Shown: positions 62,563-64,000 of the stretch, in pieces
How positions within the stretch are numbered: position 1 is the first letter of the stretch
Layout of the letters: the number at the start of each line of letters is the position of its first letter
DNA from: Dermacoccus abyssi
GTDB lineage: Bacteria; Actinomycetota; Actinomycetes; Actinomycetales; Dermatophilaceae
Direction: 5' to 3' (one strand)
DNA: 64,000 nucleotides
NCBI RefSeq assembly: GCF_034541975.1
Contig: NZ_JAVYJM010000001.1
The notes under the pieces: model-generated
What the model was told of the DNA's origin: nothing
Databases searched by the model: none
What the model saw: the letters and a program-made list of their open reading frames with translations, nothing else
Translations under genes and position numbers: made by a program

Positions 62563-62815
62563 CACAGACGTGGTGATTCGAGGAGGAGGGCGAGCGCTAG
62601 CGAGCCCGACGTAGTCCCCATAGCTCGCGTCAGCGACCCCAGCCACCGAACCACAAGGCAACAAGGGACGAGATCTTCCCTTCTTGCGCGCAAGATGCGC
62701 CCTTGGACACAAGAGGGGAAGAATCCGCACCTCGTTGCGTCATCCCGCCCGGAGCCGGCCGCCGGAGGTGCAGGCGTGGCGCTGCTCCCTAGGACGGAGC
62801 CGGGCCCGGCCCAAG
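62563..62815 (+). other. gene-free gap between the two tRNA-Ala genes
   Basis: About 250 nt with no supported gene. Two short GC-rich inverted repeats (GCGCAAGATGCGC and GGCCGCCGG) are visible but no clear function. Confidence 0.4.
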
Positions 62816-62844
62816 TTGGCGCGGAGGCGACCGGAGGGTAAAGT
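62816..62844 (+). promoter_or_regulatory. promoter of tRNA-Ala gene 2
   Basis: TTGGCG, 17-nt spacer, TAAAGT, about 28 nt before the tRNA. Having its own promoter shows that the second copy is a functional gene rather than a 3' remnant. Confidence 0.65.
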
Positions 62845-62855
62845 AACCGTGTTGC

Positions 62856-64000
62856 TCACCCCGGTGAGCGCGGGGCTATGGCGCAGTTGGTAGCGCGCTT
62901 CCATGGCATGGAAGAGGTCTGGGGTTCGAATCCCCATAGCTCCACCCGACGCACAAGGTTCAAACACTGGCCCGTAGAGATACGAGCCGGGGTTTGGACC
63001 TTGTGTGATTTCTCGGCCCAAGTGAGGGCGTTGCCGTTGAGTTCGGGGTCGACCAAGACCTCGTAGGCCCGGGCATGCTCGGGCCGCAGGGTGTTGTCCT
63101 CGTCGATGTAGATCTTGGTGAAGAGCGCCTGGTTGCACATTCGGCGGTTGGTGTCGTCGCAGCGGGAGTAGATCGCGGCGCAGTTCTCCAGTATGTCGAG
63201 TGCCTCATCGAGATGCTTGCGGGCGTCGGCGTAGTCGCGGTGCTGGGCGTCGAGCTGGTGGTTGATCTGGTCGAGCTCCGTCGAGATCCGGTCCTGCTCG
63301 CTCTTGAGCACGTTGAGCGGGACGGCTCCGGCGTAGTGCGCCCGCATCAAGGTCTTCTGCTCGTGCTCCAACTCGTCCCGACGGCGGGTGAGGTCCTTGA
63401 GGTTCGCGGTCTCGGTCGCCATGAGGTGATCGAACTCGTGGTGGAGCATTCCGGCCAGCGCCTCGCGCCGGGTCGCGGTGATCTGCACGCGGTCGTAGTA
63501 GGTCTCGACCAGGCGCTCGACGTCGCTGATGAGGATGGACTGACGGGTGCAGTCGGTGCGCTTGGAGTGACGGCCAGAGCACACGAAGTAGGGGTAGATG
63601 TTGCCGGTCTTGTTCCTGGCGTTGGAGACCACGAGCCGTGATCCACAGGCACCGCAGAAGACCGTGCCTTTGAGGTAGTGATCGTGGACCTGGGTGGCCT
63701 CAACAGCGCACTTGTGCGCGGTCAGGACGGACTGGACCTGATACCAGACCTCGGCGGGCACGAGTGGTTGGTGCGCCCCCTTGTGTCGCACGCCGCGATA
63801 GATCACGTCGCCCTTGTAGTAGGGGTTGGTGAGCATCCGGTGGACCGATGAGATCGCAAGCGGCTTCGAGGCACGCTTCGGCGTAGGTGCCGTCACCAGT
63901 CCACGGTCGGCCAGTTCTGCGTGGAGTTGCGTGACGGTCCAGTCGCCGGAAGCGTATGCCTTGAACGCCCACTCGACCAACGGCGCGCGCTCAGGGTCGA
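62856..64000 (-). CDS. large serine recombinase, N-terminal part beyond the window
   Basis: The frame is open past base 64000; the resolvase catalytic domain must lie there. Present are the recombinase domain (ERAPLVEWAFKAYASGDWTVTQL, then ISSVHRMLTNPYYKGDVIYRG) and the zinc ribbon (FCGACGSRLVV...FVCSGRHSKRTDC, four Cys), followed by a coiled coil (DLTRRRDELEHEQKTLMRAH). These are the DNA-binding parts of phage-type integrases. The last 30 codons read the complement of tRNA-Ala copy 2 (VELWGFEPQTSSMPWKRATN), so the native C terminus was probably changed by integration, or the stop is borrowed from the host. Confidence 0.88.
   Translation of the reverse strand, partial: DPERAPLVEWAFKAYASGDWTVTQLHAELADRGLVTAPTPKRASKPLAISSVHRMLTNPYYKGDVIYRGVRHKGAHQPLVPAEVWYQVQSVLTAHKCAVEATQVHDHYLKGTVFCGACGSRLVVSNARNKTGNIYPYFVCSGRHSKRTDCTRQSILISDVERLVETYYDRVQITATRREALAGMLHHEFDHLMATETANLKDLTRRRDELEHEQKTLMRAHYAGAVPLNVLKSEQDRISTELDQINHQLDAQHRDYADARKHLDEALDILENCAAIYSRCDDTNRRMCNQALFTKIYIDEDNTLRPEHARAYEVLVDPELNGNALTWAEKSHKVQTPARISTGQCLNLVRRVELWGFEPQTSSMPWKRATNCAIAPRSPG
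62872..62944 (+). tRNA. tRNA-Ala (anticodon GGC), copy 2
   Basis: Identical over all 73 nt to copy 1, with anticodon GGC at 62905-62907. It is followed directly by the end of a serine recombinase gene in the opposite orientation, whose reading frame runs through this tRNA. No terminator hairpin like that of copy 1 follows directly; the structure at 62952-63005 may take its place. This tRNA is the likely attachment site of an integrated element. Confidence 0.97.
62952..63005. repeat. 54-nt inverted repeat beside tRNA-Ala copy 2
   Basis: A 14-bp outer stem (CACAAGGTTCAAAC with GTTTGGACCTTGTG, one mismatch) and an inner stem GGC-CGTA/TACG-GCC closing a GAGA tetraloop. It lies in the recombinase 3' end, 8 nt from the tRNA. 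It could be a bidirectional terminator or part of the attachment site. Confidence 0.65.

Overview
The window is high-GC DNA from an actinobacterium. Gene order and protein types (dxr-rip1-ispG-proS, rimP-nusA-ylxR-infB-rbfA-truB-ribF, rne-rplU-rpmA-obg-proB-proA-nadD-rsfS, many GTG starts and 1-4 nt overlaps) fit Micrococcales, perhaps near Dermacoccaceae or Intrasporangiaceae. The genus is an inference from gene content, not a measured match.

Layout. 1-3171: tail of an acyl-CoA synthetase, a trans-acting enoyl-reductase-like protein, and L-serine dehydratase followed by an intergenic hairpin repeat. 3201-4050: a winged-helix regulator coupled to a small membrane protein, with two matching palindromes over the membrane gene's start. 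4129-13611: dxr, site-2 protease and ispG (two MEP isoprenoid steps), a pirin, a GNAT/DoxX pair, a non-canonical dihydropteroate synthase paralogue, an AIM24 protein and proS. 13737-24967: a TSUP permease, two coupled lipoproteins (CapA-like and ferritin-like), then a tight eight-gene sulfur assimilation operon (sulfite reductase, APS reductase, APS kinase, CysDN, sulfonate-type ABC transporter). 25104-30145: rimP-nusA-ylxR-infB.

30149-32958 is accessory and separates infB from rbfA: a second copy of the hairpin repeat, a transposase 3' relic, an AraC regulator and divergent VOC-fold gene, and an IS481-family element whose left end supplies the VOC stop codon. A TRM11-like methyltransferase, rbfA, truB, a Ni/Co permease, ribF, a RodA/FtsW protein and a long-chain acyl-CoA ligase follow. 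40940-44113 is a three-gene operon (DUF6421, SDR, threonine-aldolase-like). 44200-61711 is the RNase E / obg / proline / NAD block: the radical SAM protein TIGR03960 and its partner TIGR03936 (split by two membrane-protein genes), rne, rplU-rpmA, obg, proB, repeat copy 3, proA, a glycosyltransferase, nadD, rsfS and a phosphatase. The right edge holds a hotdog protein, two identical tRNA-Ala(GGC) genes and a large serine recombinase whose frame runs back through the second tRNA, which looks like the boundary of an integrated element.

The most unusual feature is a family of three intergenic repeats placed at or within a few bases of the stop codons of sdaA, infB and proB. Each carries consecutive hairpins; stem sequences differ between copies but stay paired, while the 10-nt loop TCGCAAGCTC and the flanking sequence are kept. 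A second theme is leaderless expression: ten genes have a TAnnnT-type -10 box ending 6-8 nt before the start codon.
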